In this document: positions 23,659-36,800 of the stretch, piece by piece
Position numbering within the stretch: position 1 is the stretch's first letter
Layout of the letters: every line of letters starts with the position of its first letter
From: Thermothelomyces thermophilus ATCC 42464
Lineage: Eukaryota > Ascomycota > Sordariomycetes > Sordariales > Chaetomiaceae
NCBI RefSeq assembly: GCF_000226095.1
Contig: NC_016472.1
Coordinates: forward strand, 5,704,001 to 5,768,000
Length of the DNA stretch: 64,000 nt
Direction: 5' to 3'
Made by a program: the position numbers and the translations under genes
The notes under the pieces: generated by a model
What the model was told of the DNA's origin: nothing
What the model saw: only the letters and a program-made list of their open reading frames with translations
Database searches by the model: none

Positions 23659-26600
23659 ATAGTTTAGAACGGAGGTAACTTTGACCTTGACATCGATATA
23701 GCTACTAACGTCACGGCCGAATAGTTGCTTACTTAGCTTGGTTAACTCTAGTAGTGGATTTAGGAGTTAGACTAGAGAGATAAGGCTACTTAAGCTCGAA
23801 TCAAGGAACTCGAGAACTACGAAAAGTACTTATAGAAGTTAATTAACAAGGCCTATACCAAAATTAAGGCGCTCGAGACCGCCAAAGCAAGCTATATCAA
23901 GATCGAACTACCTAGCAAATACGGAGGAACTAAGGAAGATCTCGTAGGATTCCTGACGAACCTCTGATCCTACTTCCGGCTTAATAATAATAAGTTTCTA
24001 GACGATAAAGCCAAAGTCCTCTACATAGCTACGAGACTAAAGGGCAAGGTACTTAGATAGTTTAAGCCTATATAGAATGACTATCTCATTAAGGAAGACA
24101 AAGACGACCAAGATATATTTATATAGGTAGTCTTCTGATCTTATAACCATTTTAAAGAAGAGCTTTAGAAGGTTTTTAATAATAAGGACAAGAAGATTTA
24201 TATATAAGAAAGACTCGCTAATCTCTAATAGACCAAGTTAGTAGCCTCTTATACTATATAGTTTAGATAGGATATACTTAAGTCTTAGCTTAATAATAAG
24301 GCATTAATATAACTATTCTATAATAGCTTAAAGGAAAAGGTTAAAGATAAGCTATATAAGTATAATCGGCCTAAGACCCTAGACAAATATATTATATAGG
24401 CTATTAGAATCGATAATCAACTCTATATACAAGAGTAGTAAAAACAAGGTCGAATAAATAGAACTATAGTTAAAGCTAATAATAAGAAAAAGCGAACGTA
24501 CGTCAGTACCTTATATAGGATATACCCCAGAGCTATAGATATAGATGTAGCATAGAAGCAGGACTAGAAGAAGACAACCAAAGATAAGTCCAATATTACC
24601 TATTATAACTATAGAAAGAAAGGGCACTATAAGCAAGAATGTCAAAGCCCAAAGAAAGAGTAGAAGATAGTCCTTAGAAAGGAAATTACGACTATTGACA
24701 AAACCACTAAGGACGTCATCAAAGTAACGGCTATAAGCTATAAAGATAGGGGTAGTAACACAGATAGTCCCGGATATAACGACAATAGTAAAGACGAACA
24801 AGCACCGTACTCCGAACTGGTCACTATAGACCCAGAGATAGGTCTTGCCAAATAGGATATAGCAGGAGAATATACACCGCTAGTTTCGATTCTCCCAGCC
24901 TTAAGGCAGTAGGGTTTCACGGTCACGCAGAGGTGGGATAGATTATAGACAACCGACACCTAAGGAATCGAAAGACCTGGACCTAATATTCTATTCCTCT
25001 AGGAATAAATCGAATAGTACCGTAATAAAGTTTTTTAGCTTAACACGGAACTATGTAAACGGGATAGACGCTTAATTTGACTTGCCTAGTAGAGTAATAG
25101 AATAAGGGACGAAATAAGGGAACTCTAATATATCGTAGAAACTATCAAAGGAGAATAGCCTATAATATATAATAGGCCTAATAGCTACGTTAAGTATCTT
25201 AACGGCTAGCAACTTAGTAACGACATATAGAACCTAGAATACCAGTTTATACGTATAAACCGTAGAAAAGACGAACATATATAGGAAAGCTACTAGAAGA
25301 AATACTCCTATACTAGTACTAGAGTACCTATAGTCCACGTACAATGGGAAGGATTTAGGAAAGAATTCTAATACCTCCTAGGCAACGTTATACAACTATA
25401 CCCTCGACACAAGGCATATACGCAAGTGCCCTAGTTCCAGTGTATAGCATACAAATGCCGATACCACTTCCGCGATAAATTCGAAAACAATCACTAGCTA
25501 ACCTGACAAGGAAATGAGGACGAAAGCTTACGCTCTATAGAATAGGTTTACAATATAGGAAACAGAGCAGCCGAATTGCTCTAGAAGATCGAAGCCCGTG
25601 ATCTAGAAGGCATTACGATAGTTCCAAGACAAGCCTAGCCTAGGTACTGCAGAATAGGACGAGATATATAGGACTCGTGCTAAAGCAACGATTACCTCTA
25701 TTATATAGACAAAAAGAAATAACAAATTCGGGAGCTTCAGACGAAGCTATAGCACGCACGATGGAAAGTAGAACAGACCTAATGGTAGGAAGCTATAAGC
25801 ACTTAATAGCTTACGGAAATAAGCACGATTAACAAAGCCGCTATTAGCCGAACAACCAAAGAGGTTAATACTAACCTAGGAAATAGGTTAGGGCCTTTCG
25901 AGGGGCCTAGAAGCTATTAACGCCTATATAGTAGCAGGTAGTAGCACAATATAGGAGGGACTAGCATAAGAGACCACTATATCGAGACCTCCCGGTAGAA
26001 AGATAGGAAATTGCTATAATCTTTAGATGACGGCGGTAAGATAAGCAATTATAGATAATAGCATAGTAGAAATAGCACGAAATGCTTGTACTAGTAGATA
26101 GTAGAGTAGAGATAAACCTAATTTCGCCAATACTTATAAATTAGCTATAGATACCCTAGAGAATAAAGCAGAAGTATAGCATAGTCAAAGGGCTATTTCT
26201 AATATAATAGGTATATAGGGAGACCGAACCGATCGATATCACTATAGTAGGGGAGACTATAGCAGTTATATTTAGTATTATAGATATAGGTAACGACAAA
26301 GACATAATATTAGGGTTACTATAGTATAAAGACTATAACCTAGACATTAGCTAGAAGAATAGTAGCTACCTATAACCCTAAATAGAGTTATATTCGACTA
26401 GCAAGATAGGGAATATACAAGGATTACAAGCAGACGATGCTTAGGGGAAGGCATATCCTATAGATCTACTACAAGAGACGGATAGTAGTAGGCAGACCAC
26501 TACAGACTCTAGAAGAGGCAGTATAACGACACCGATATCGCGATAGGAGGAACGAGCTAAACCGCCGATAGCTATTCTCTCTGTTGACAAATGCGGAGCA

Positions 26601-29600
26601 TTATAATTAGAGTAGTAGATTGAGATAGAAGAAATCGCTAGTATCGCCATAGACGGAACCAAGTTTGTATACTATCAGAAAACCGAGAGACAAGACAAGA
26701 CTAGGGAAGTGCTAAAGGAATACAAAGGATACCTAGCATTCGAACCGAAACATCTAGAAGGACTACTAGAATATAGCCCATAGGATTATAAGATTAAGCT
26801 TAAGGAAGGAGTATAACTAAAGTTCTTTAAGATTTACTATACAAGCTAGATATAAAATAAAGAACTTAAGCAATATTTGGAGGAGAACCTTTGAAGAGGA
26901 TATATCTGTCTGTCGACATTGCTAGTAGGCTACTTAATCCTATTTATACCTAAGAAAGATAGAAAGCTATAGTTATATATCGATTATTGGCAACTTAATG
27001 AACAGACCGTAAAAAACCGATACCCGTTACCACTAATCTCACGGCTCTAAGATTAGTTAGCAGGAGCCTAATATTTTACGCGTCTTGACTTACTATCGGC
27101 CTATAACTATATATAGATCAAAGAAGGCGACGAGTGGAAAACGGCCTTTAGGACACCCTATAGCTACTACAAGTACCTCGTCATGCCATTCGGACTTACG
27201 AACGCACTGGTAATATTCTAAGCCCTGATTAATCAAGCTATCTAACCCTTTCTCGACAAATTTATAATATATTATCTCGACGATATACTTATCTTCTCTA
27301 AGACAATAGACAAATACCGGAAGTACGTAAAAGTAGTACTAGATACGCTATACGCGTACAAGCTATTAGTTAACAAGGAAAAGAGCGAATTCTATGTTAG
27401 GAAGATAGTCTTTTTAGGATACGAGATATCCCTAAGATAAATCCGGATAGAACCTTTAAAGATTGAAGCTATCAAGAATTAGCTACGACTAACATTAGTT
27501 ATAGAAGTACGAAGTTTCATTAGATTTACAAACTTCTACCAAATGTTCATTAGGAACTTTAGAGCGATTATACGATCTTTATACAAACTTACCAGGAAGA
27601 ATACTAAATTCTAATAGGAAGAGTAATATAAGTAAGTATTTACGTAGATTCGCGACGCCATTACTAAAGATCTAGTACTAGTACTACTAGACCCTAAGAA
27701 GCCATTCAAGGTAGAAATGGACGCTTTAGACTACACTATCGGAGGACAATTAGGATAACGAGACAGATAAGGAAAGCTATATCCTATAGCCTTCTTTTCA
27801 AAGAAGCTTGATAGACTATGTCTTAATTACCTAATCCATGATAAGGAACTACTTACAATTATTAAAGCTTTTAAGGAATAGCGACTATACCTTAGTAGCA
27901 CGATTAAACCAGTATAAGTATATATAGATTATAAGAATTTACGATACTTTACGACGATAAAGGAGCTTAATAGACGACAAATACGATAGGTAGAATTCCT
28001 TGCGGAATTTAACTTTGAGATCTGCTACAAGAAAGGCAAAGAGAACGTACGAGCAGACGCTTTAAGCCAATAAACGGATCACACGGAAGAACGAACAGGA
28101 ACAATACTACCGTTATTTAAGGAATAAATAGACGGAACGCTACATCACAAAACGTAGATACCTATAGAAGATGATCTACTTGACTCGTTCCTAGAATGCT
28201 ATATAATCTTTTAAGAAGAAAGGATTAACAAGGTATAGTATCAAGTAGCACCTAGACCACTAGTACCTAACGGAGTGGAAGAAAGGAATAGGAAACTCTG
28301 GTACTAAGGCAAAGCGTATATCTACAACAAAGATCAATAGCTACGGATGATTCGAGAACTCTACGAGTCGAAACTTAGAGGATATAAAGGAGTTACGAAG
28401 ACTGTTATATAAGTCAAAAAACACTATGACTTTCCATAGTTAACGGTACAAGTTAAGGAAGTCGTACGGAACTACGATATTTGTAATCGAAGCAAGACGG
28501 CACGACATAAGCTGTATAGACTACTTTAGCCACTACTAATAGCTAACAAACTATAGAGTTTAGTTATGATAGACTTCATTACGAAGCTACCAAAATCTAA
28601 GGACATAGTTATAGGAGTAACCTACGATAGTATTCTTACTATAGTAGATTACCTAACTAAGTAAGTATACTTCTTTCCCTATAAAGACTCCTAGACAGCG
28701 GAACAGTTAGCAAACATAATCTATTGGCAAGTTACATCAGTACATGCTTGGCCGTAAGAATAGATCACTAACAGAGACACGAAGTTTGCGTCGAAGTTCT
28801 AGCAAGCATTAATATAACAATTAGGCATTAATAGCAAGCTATCAACAGCATATCACCTATAGACTAACGGACAAACAGAGTGACTAAACCAAGTTATTAA
28901 GCAATACCTCTACTCTTACGTCAATTACTAGCAAAACGACTAGGTCATGCTATTACCAATAGTATAACTCGCTTATAACACGACGCTAATAGAAATAACC
29001 AAAGTCACACCATTCTTCGCGAACTACAGATATAAAGCAGACCTTAGGCAAGGACTAGAGGTCATAGTGCCAAGAGCAATAGTCAAAGCAGAACAAATGT
29101 ATATACTATATAAAAAGCTTAAAAAGGAACTCGAGTTGTCAAGACCAGAATAAAAAATTACTATAACAAACACAGGCTCGAGGGACCTTACCTAGAGAGG
29201 GAAGACAAAGTCTACCTAATCGTATAAAACTTGTAAACCAAACGACTAAGCACGAAGCTAGACTTTAAGAAGGTCAGACCCTTCGTTATCAAAGAACGAA
29301 TTTCGACATCTAACTATTGACTATTGTTACCGTCATCTATATGACTATAGACAGATGTTTTTTATATTTCACTTCTCGAACTAGTACTAAAGAACGCTAA
29401 GGTTGCTATATATATCGAAGTAGAGAATGAAGAGGAAGAATAGGACGTCGAAGAAATTCTAGATTTATATATTATTAATAGGGAACTATAGTACTTAGTT
29501 AAATAGCTTAATTTCGGACTAGAAGATAACTTATAAGAACCTGTCAAGAATTTAAACTACCCTAAGAAACTAGAATAGTTCTATTAGTAGAACCTAGATT

Positions 29601-29640
29601 AGCCAAAGGCAAATCTAGGATAGAACTAAAAATAGCGCCC
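23659..29640 (+). pseudogene. Gypsy B gag-pol (RIP-dead)
   Basis: It has the same layout as Gypsy A. The gag start codon is ATA instead of ATG. The zinc knuckle is at about 24598-24645 (Cys to Tyr), the protease at about 26086 (LVLVDSRVEINLISP), and RT with an intact YYLDDILIFS at 27270-27299. Integrase motifs lie at about 28560-28880 and a chromodomain-like end at 29460-29590. The pol frame again lies in -1 relative to gag. Confidence 0.85.
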
Positions 29641-30154
29641 TAGTTAATAACGTCGACGCTACCGTTAAGCTATATAACGGCCCCTAATTCCTGCTATTCT
29701 ACTGCCTCTAATTCGTCTAGATTCGACAAACCCTATATAACTATATTTACCCCCTTCTCTACTAGGAACTCTCGTTATTTATAGACCCGAGTCAGACAGG
29801 CCAATGCCTTAGAAGCTTTGCGTTGATATTCTTGTAGCAAGGCTTCGGCCTTTTTCTCTTTAGCCTTCAAACGACGTTGCTCGCGTATAATACGATCTAC
29901 TACGTTACGATCAGAGATATACTCTCGCAAGGAAACGGGAACTTACAAGAAGAAACTAGAACGCTAGAACCATTATAAGTATAACCCCGACACATGTAAG
30001 CCTCGTAGCGATGAGATTTTTTAATCATTTTATATACTTGGTTATACTCTATGTAATAAGAACACGCCATCACTACGAACCTGTAATTAGAAATAAACTA
30101 AGCTAAACGCTTATAACGAATAGATACTAGGGATCTATACGCGTTAGACGGCAT
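29562..30154 (-). pseudogene. Gypsy B antisense gene: Cys motif plus coiled coil (RIP-dead)
   Basis: It starts at the ATG at 30154 on the minus strand. The N-terminal part (30085-29970) has a cysteine cluster in which most Cys are now Tyr (MACSYYIEYNQVYKM). A GTAAGT donor-like site is at about 29945. The second part is an almost uninterrupted coiled coil: IIREQRRLKAKEKKAEALL, then KALACLTRVYK, then REFLVEKGVN and G-L-S-N-L-D-E-L-E-A-V-E. It ends at 29562. Confidence 0.68.
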
Positions 30155-30283
30155 AACTAATAGTACGAAGGGTAATAAGAGGCTAAGGAGAAAAACATGT
30201 ACAAGGAACATAAGGGATATTAGCGTTATTTAAGATGGCCTAAAGAGGGCTTTCAGGTCAAAAGCCTCGGAGGGAGGGCATCG

Positions 30284-30633
30284 TGTCACGGAAATATATA
30301 TACAGATACCACCTAAGCCACTGGCACGAATAGGCCAATCAAGTCGAAGGAACGAAAGGACCAATTATAGTATAGGAAGCATAGTGATCACTACGCTTAC
30401 CAGTGATTAGGGTGATCACCACCATGCGATCACTCACGATCACCATGATCAGGAATGATCACTAGGATTATATATACATGTAGATAGTCACTTGTTATAG
30501 TAGACTCTAGGAGTTTACTAGTAGTAACAATTATAATTACAGTACTTATACTAAGCATTGCTAATTACTATAAGAGACAACTCTAAGTGTTATTATAAAC
30601 CCTTTGGCTTCACCAAATCCCTTAGACGACCTG
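30284..30633 (+). repeat. Gypsy B 3' LTR, first part
   Basis: It begins TGTCACGG after the purine tract GGAGGGAGGGCATCG and stops at ACCTG (30629-30633), where Gypsy C inserted. It continues at 45753. Confidence 0.93.
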
Positions 30634-31061
30634 TGTGACGAACCCAGCTCAGACTGCTTCTAAAAGGGTTTAGACGAAGGTAGATTGAGCAGGACAAGCG
30701 TATAGGTCGTCTGAGGGATTCGGTGAAGCCAAAGGGTTCATAACAACACTTAGAGTTGTCTCTCACAGTAATTAGCAATGCTTAGTATAAGTACTGTGAT
30801 TATGATTGTTACTACTGGTGAACTCCCAGAGTCTACTATAACGAGTGACTATTTATATATATATATACTCCTAGGATCACTAGTAGTCGTGGTGATCATT
30901 TATACTAGCTTACCTAGCTTATATCGTAAGCTAGTGATCCTCTGTTGGGATCATTTCTTGCTAAGCGTGATCCCATCTTGATTAGTCTATCATTCCTTTG
31001 GCTTGATTAGCCCGTTCGTGCCAGTGGCTTAGGCAGCATCTATATACATATTTCCGTGATA
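30634..31061 (-). repeat. Gypsy C 3' LTR (428 bp)
   Basis: On the plus strand it begins TGTGACGAACCC and ends CCGTGATA (the terminal TGTC is mutated to TATC on the element strand). The purine tract is directly outside (31064-31080 on the complementary strand). Confidence 0.93.
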
Positions 31062-31187
31062 TAATACCCTCCCTCCGAGGCTTTCGACCTAAAAGCCCTC
31101 TTTTAGGCCGTTTCAAATAGTGCTAATATCCTTTCCACGTATGCCTTGTAATTTTTCCCTTTTCCCGTACTACTAGTGACTAACAAG

Positions 31188-31830
31188 ATGGCAGATTATA
31201 TTTTTAAGCGCTGATCCTCGAAATCCTAACAGCGTGCTACGCTTGCTTCTTTTATTGATTCTTCTAGCGTAGACGTCATACCGTGTTCGTAGTATTTTAA
31301 GCGGAACTTAGCTTGTCATATAGCGTTAGGCTCTTCTTGCTATAGCGAGTGCGTACGTTAGGGTCATTCTTGCGATAGTTCCGATATAGTGTCTGCTTGT
31401 TTATAACCTAGTTTATTACCTTAATGTTTATAGCTAATCTTTTATAGTAACGAAGATTATATCCGAACAAAAGCATATAGAATAAGAAGAGGCTAATGCC
31501 AAAGAGGCCCTTTTTGTTCTTTAGACTTAACTTTAGACGGCTGTCGGTCGATTAGCTTGTCTTTGTTACTAGAAACGTTTCTTAAAGGAGCAGGGTTCCA
31601 AGCTGTTTCGTCGAGGCATATAGTCTCTAGAGGAAATAGAGGCAGAAGAACAGAGGGTATAGGATTCCAAAGTATATATTATTAGTAATGTACGGTCCTA
31701 GGGTGCTAATGTCCCATTTGACTAGTCTTCTTTAGGCCTAGATTTGTTAGAGGCCGACTTGGCTGTTTTGTCTGAGCTAGTGCCTATGGTCGATCCGGGT
31801 TCTGCCGGTAGAACTGTTCTAGTTTCTTAG
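31188..31830 (+). pseudogene. Gypsy C antisense gene: six-Cys motif plus coiled coil (RIP-dead)
   Basis: Plus strand, opposite to Gypsy C. The ATG is at 31188. The N-terminal exon contains PCS, then N-L-A-C-H, S-C-Y-S-E-C-V and G-H-S-C-D-S-S, a CxxC...C...CxxC...C arrangement with one Cys now Tyr. An intron probably lies between about 31398 and 31436. The second exon reads EQKHIE, EEANAKEALFVL, then GRLACL, KRFLKEQGSKLFRRG and SLEEIEAEEQRV. After a Ser/Leu-rich tail it ends at 31828-31830. Stops inside are all of CAG/CAA/CGA origin. Its 3' end overlaps the pol C-terminus tail to tail. Confidence 0.72.
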
Positions 31831-32612
31831 GGCAGTTTAAGTTCTTGACTAGTTCCTATAAGTTGTCTTCTAGTCTAAAATTAAGCCATTTGACTAGGTA
31901 CTATAGTTCCCTATTAATAATACGTAAATCTAGAATTTCTTTGACGTCCTATTCTTCTTCCTTGTCTTCTGCTTCGATATATGTAGCAACCTTGGCGTTT
32001 TTCGGTATTGGTTCGAGGAGTGAAATATAAAAAACATCCGTCCGTAGTCGTATAGATGATAGTAACGATAGTTAGTAGTTAGATATCGAAATTCGTTCTT
32101 TAATAACAAAGGGTCTAACCTTCTTAAAGTCTAGCTTTGTGCTTAGTCGTTTAGTTTATAAGTTTTGTATAATTAGGTAGACTTTGTCTCCCCTCTCTAG
32201 GCAAGGTCCCTTGAGCCTATGTTTATCGTAGTAGTTCTTTATTCTAGTCTTGACAAACTCGAGTTCCTTTTTAAGCTTTTTATATAGTACGTACATTTGT
32301 TCCGCTTTGACTACTGCTCTTGGCACTATGACCTCTAGTCCTTGCCTAAGGTCTGCTTTATATCTGTAGTTCGCGAAGAACGGTGTGACTTTAGTCGTTT
32401 CTGTCGGCGTCGTATTATAGGCAAGTTATACTATTGATAATAGCATGACCTAGTTATCTTGCTAGTAGTTAATATAAGAATGGAGATACTGCTTAATAAC
32501 TTGGTTTAATTGTTCTATTTGTCCGTTAGTCTATAGGTAATATGCTATTAACAGTTTGCTATTAATGCCTAATCGTTACATTAACGCTTGCCAGAACTTT
32601 GATACGAACTTG
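31800..32612 (-). pseudogene. Gypsy C pol C-terminus: integrase end and chromodomain
   Basis: Minus strand, after the Gypsy D insertion. It covers the integrase C-terminal domain (the equivalent of KGDKVYLIVQNL) and the chromodomain-like end. The catalytic Glu region lies near 32530. The last codons overlap the end of the antisense gene at 31830. Confidence 0.78.
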
Positions 32613-33039
32613 TGTAACGAACCCAACTCAGACTTCTTCTAAAAGGGTCCAGACAGAGGTAGGTAAAGCAAGACAAGTAAGCAGGTCGTCTAAGGGATTT
32701 GGTAAAGCTAAAGGGTTTATAATAACACTTAGAGTTATCTCTTATAGTAATTAGCAATGCTTAGTATAAGTACTATGATTATAATTGTTACTACTAGTGA
32801 ACTCCTAGAGTCTACTATAACAAGTGACTATCTACATATATATATAATCCTAGGATCACTAGCGGTCGTAGTAATCCTCTGTACTAGCTCACCTAGCTTA
32901 CGTCGTGAGCTAGTAATCCTCTGCTAGGATCATTTCTTGCTAAGTGTGATCCTGTCCTGATTAGTCTATCATTCCTTGGCTTAATTGGCCTGTTTGTGTC
33001 AGTAGCCTAGGCAGTAGCTGCATATATATTTCCGTGACA
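32613..33039 (-). repeat. Gypsy D 3' LTR (427 bp)
   Basis: On the plus strand it begins TGTAACGAACCC and ends CCGTGACA, next to the purine tract at about 33042-33056. It contains a near-perfect palindrome AGCTTACGTCGTGAGCT at about 32896-32912. Confidence 0.93.
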
Positions 33040-33165
33040 CGATGCCCTCCCTCCGAGGCTTTCGACCTGAAAGCCCTCTTTAGGTTGTTTCAAATAGCGC
33101 CAATATTCTTTTCCACGTATGCCTTGCAATTTTTCCCTTTTTCTGTACTGCTAGTGGCTAATAAG

Positions 33166-33807
33166 ATAGCAAATCGTATCTCTAAGTGCCGATCTTCAAA
33201 ATCCTAACAGTACGCCACGCTTGCTTCTTTTATTAACTCCTCTAGCGTAGACGTCATACCGTGTTTGTAGTGTTTCAAGCGGAACTTGGCTTGTCGTATA
33301 GCGTTAGGCTCTTCTTGCTATAGCAAGTGTGTATGTCGGGGTCGTTCTTGCGATAGTTCCGACATAGCATCTGCTTATTCGTAGCCTAATTATTATCTTA
33401 ATATTTGTAGCTAATCTTTTATAGTAATAAAGATTATATCTAAACAAAAACACATAGAATAAGAGGAGGCCGATGCTAAAGAGGCCCTTTTCATTCTTCA
33501 AACTTAACTTTAGACGGCTATCGGTCGATTGGCTCGTCTTCGTCACTAGAAACGTTTCTTGAAGGAGCAGGGTTCTGAGCTGTTTCGTTGAGGTATACAG
33601 TCTCTAGAGGAAATAGAGGCGGAAGAACGGAGGGTATAGGATTCCGAGGCACATATTATTAGTAACGTACGGTCTTAGGGTACTAACGTCCCGTTTGACT
33701 AGTCCTCTTTAGGCCTAGATTTGTCAGAGGCCGACTTGGCCGTTTTGTCCGAGCTAGTGCCTACAGTTAATCTAGGTTCTAGCGGTAGAACTGTTCTAAT
33801 TTCTTAG
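33166..33807 (+). pseudogene. Gypsy D antisense gene: six-Cys motif plus coiled coil (RIP-dead)
   Basis: The start codon is ATA at 33166 where Gypsy C has ATG. The N-terminal exon retains all six cysteines (P-C-L-x-C, N-L-A-C-R, S-C-Y-S-K-C-V, G-R-S-C-D-S-S). After an intron-like gap the second exon reads KQKHIE, EEADAKEALFIL, IGRLARLRH, KRFLKEQGSELFR and QSLEEIEAEERRV. It ends at 33805-33807. The same stops occur at CAG/CGA positions as in Gypsy C, and some differ, which shows independent mutation. Confidence 0.72.
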
Positions 33808-36800
33808 GGTAGTTTAAATTCTTAACTAGTTCCTATAAGTTGTCTTCTAGTCTAAAATCGAGCCACTTAACTAGGTACTGTAGTTCCCTATTAATAATAT
33901 ATAAATCTAGAATTTCTTTGACGTCCTATTCTTCTTCCTCGTCTTCTGCTTCGATATATATAGCAACCTTAGCATTTTTTGGTACTAGTTCGAGAAGTGA
34001 AATATGAAAAACATCTATCTATAGTCGTATAGATGACGGTAACGATAGTCGGTAGTTAGATGTCAAAATTCGTTCTTTAATAATAAAGGGTCTGACCTTC
34101 TTAAAGTCTAGCTTCGTGCTTGGTCGTTTAGTTTGTAAGTTCTGTACGATTAGATAGACTTTGTCTCCCTTCTTTAGGCAAGGTCCCTCGAGCCTATGTT
34201 TATCGTAGTAGTTCTTCATTCTGGTTCTAACAAACTCGAGTTCCTTTTTGAGCTTTTCATACAATACGTACATTTGTTCCGCTTTGATTACTGCTCTTGG
34301 CACTATGACCTCTAGTCCTTGCCTAAGGTCTGCTTTATATCTATAGTTCGTAAAGAACGATATAACTTTAGTCATTTCCGTTAGCGTTATATTATAAGCG
34401 AGTTATACTATTAGCAATAGTATAACCTAGTTATTTTGCTAGTAGTTAATATAAGAGTAGAGGTACTGCTTAATAACTTGGTTTAGTTGCTCTGTTTGTC
34501 TATTAGTCTATAGGTAATATGCCGTTAATAGCTTGCTATTAACGTCTAATTATTGTATTAACGCTTACTAGAACTTCGACGCGAACTTGGTATCTCTGTC
34601 GGTGATCCATTCTTACGGCCAAGCATATACTAATATAACTTGCCGATAGATTACGTCTACTAACTGTTCCGCTATCTAGGACTCCTTATAGGGAAAGAAG
34701 TATACCTACTTGGTTAGGCGATCTACTATAGTAAGAATATTGTTATAGGTCACTCCTATAGCTATATCCTTGGATTCTAGTAGCTTTGTAATAGAGTCTA
34801 TTATAACTAAACTCTATAGTTTGTCAGCTATCGGCAGTGGCTAAAGTAACCTATACGGCTTATATTATACCGTTTTGCTCCGATTATAGATATTATAGTT
34901 CTATATAACTTCCTTAACTCATACCATTAACTATAGAAAGTCGTAGTGTTTCTTGACTTGTGCGATAGTCTTCGTAACTCCTTTATGTCCTCCGAGTTTC
35001 GACTTGTAGAGTTCTCGAATCATCTGTAGCTATTGATCTTTGTTATGGATATATGCTTTGCCTTGGTACTAGAGTTTCCTATCTCTTTCTTCTACTTCAT
35101 TAGGTACTAGTGGTCCAGGTGCTGCTTGATACTATACCTTGTTAATCCTTTCTTCTCGAAAGATTATATAGTATTCTAGGAACGAGTCAAGTAGATTATC
35201 CTCTATAGGTATCTACATTTTATAATATAGTGTTCTGTCTGTTCGTTCCTTAAATAATAGTAGTATTGTTTCTGTTTGTCCTTCTATATAATCCGTTTAT
35301 TGGCTTAAGATGTCTGCTTATACGTTCTCTTTGCCCTTCTTATAGCAGATCTCAAAGTTAAATTCCGCAAGGAATTCTGCCTATCGTATTTGTCGTCTAT
35401 TAAGCTCCTTTATCATTATAAAGTATCGTAAATTCTTGTAATCTATATATACTTATACCGGTTCAATTGTACTACTAAGGTATAGTTGCTATTCCTTGAA
35501 AGCTTTAATAATTGTAAGTAGTTCCTTGTTATAGATTGGATAATTAAGACATAGTCTATCGAGTTTCTTTAAAAAGAAGGCTATAGGATGTAGCTTCCCT
35601 TGTCCGTCTTATTATCCTAATTATCCTCTAATAGCGTAGTCTGAAGCGTCCATTTCTACCTCGAATGGCTTCTTAAGGTCTAGTAATACTAGTACTAGAT
35701 CTTTAGTAATGGCGTTACGGATCTGCGTAAATGCTTACTCGTGTCGCTCTTCCTATTGGAATTTAGCGTTCTTCCTAGTGAGTTCGTATAAAGGTTGTAC
35801 GATCGCTCCAAAGTTCCTAATGAACATCTGGTAGAAGTTTGCAAATCTGATGAAGCTTCGTACTTCTGTAACTGACGTCGGTTATAGCCAATTCTTAATA
35901 GCTTTAACCTTTAAAGGTTCTATCTAGATTTGTCCTAGGGATATCTTGTATCCTAGAAATACCGTTTTCCTAATGTAAAATTCGCTTTTTTCCTTGTTAA
36001 CTAATAGTTTATATATATATAGCGTGTCTAGTACTGCTTTTATATGCTTTTGGTATTTGTCTATTGTCTTAGAGAAGATAAGTATATCGTTAAGATAATA
36101 TATTACAAATTTGTCGAGAAAGGGTCGGATAGCTTAATTAATTAGGGCTTAGAACGTTGCTAGCGCGTTTATAAGTCTAAATAGCATGACGAGGTACTTA
36201 TAGTAGCTATAGGGTGTCCTAAAGGCCGTTTTCCACTCGTCGCCTTCTTTGATCCGTATATAGTTATAAGCCGATAGCAAGTCAAGACGTGTAAAATATT
36301 AGGCTCCTGCTAACTGATCTTAGAGCCGTGAGATTAGCGGTAATAGGTATCGGTTTTTTACAGTCTATTTGTTAAGTTACTAATAGTCGACATATAACCA
36401 TAGCTTTCTGTCTTTCTTAGGCATAAATAGGATTAGGTAGCCTGCTAGCGATGTTAACAGGCGGATATATCTTCTTCGAAGGTTCTCCTCCAAATATCGC
36501 TTAAGTTCTTCGTTCTATATCTAGCTCATATAGTAAATCTTAAAGAACTTTAATCGTGCTCCTTCTTTAAGCTTAATCTCGTGATCCTATAGGCCGTGTT
36601 CTGGTAGTCTTTCTAGATGCTTCGGTTCAAATGCTAGGTGTCCTTCGTATTCCTTTGGTACTTCCCTAGTCTTATCTCGTCTCTCGGTTTTCTAGTAGTA
36701 TACGAACTTGGTTCCGTCTATAGCAATGCTAGCGATTTCTCCTGTCTTAACCTACTACTCTAATTACAGTGCTCCGCATTCGTTAATAGAGAGAATAGCT

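Noticed and set aside
26441-26662. Recurring 73-codon ORFs antisense to the protease-RT spacer (also 36708-36929, 42289-42510)
   Set aside because: They recur only because the Gypsy elements are copies. The sense strand carries the pol frame here.
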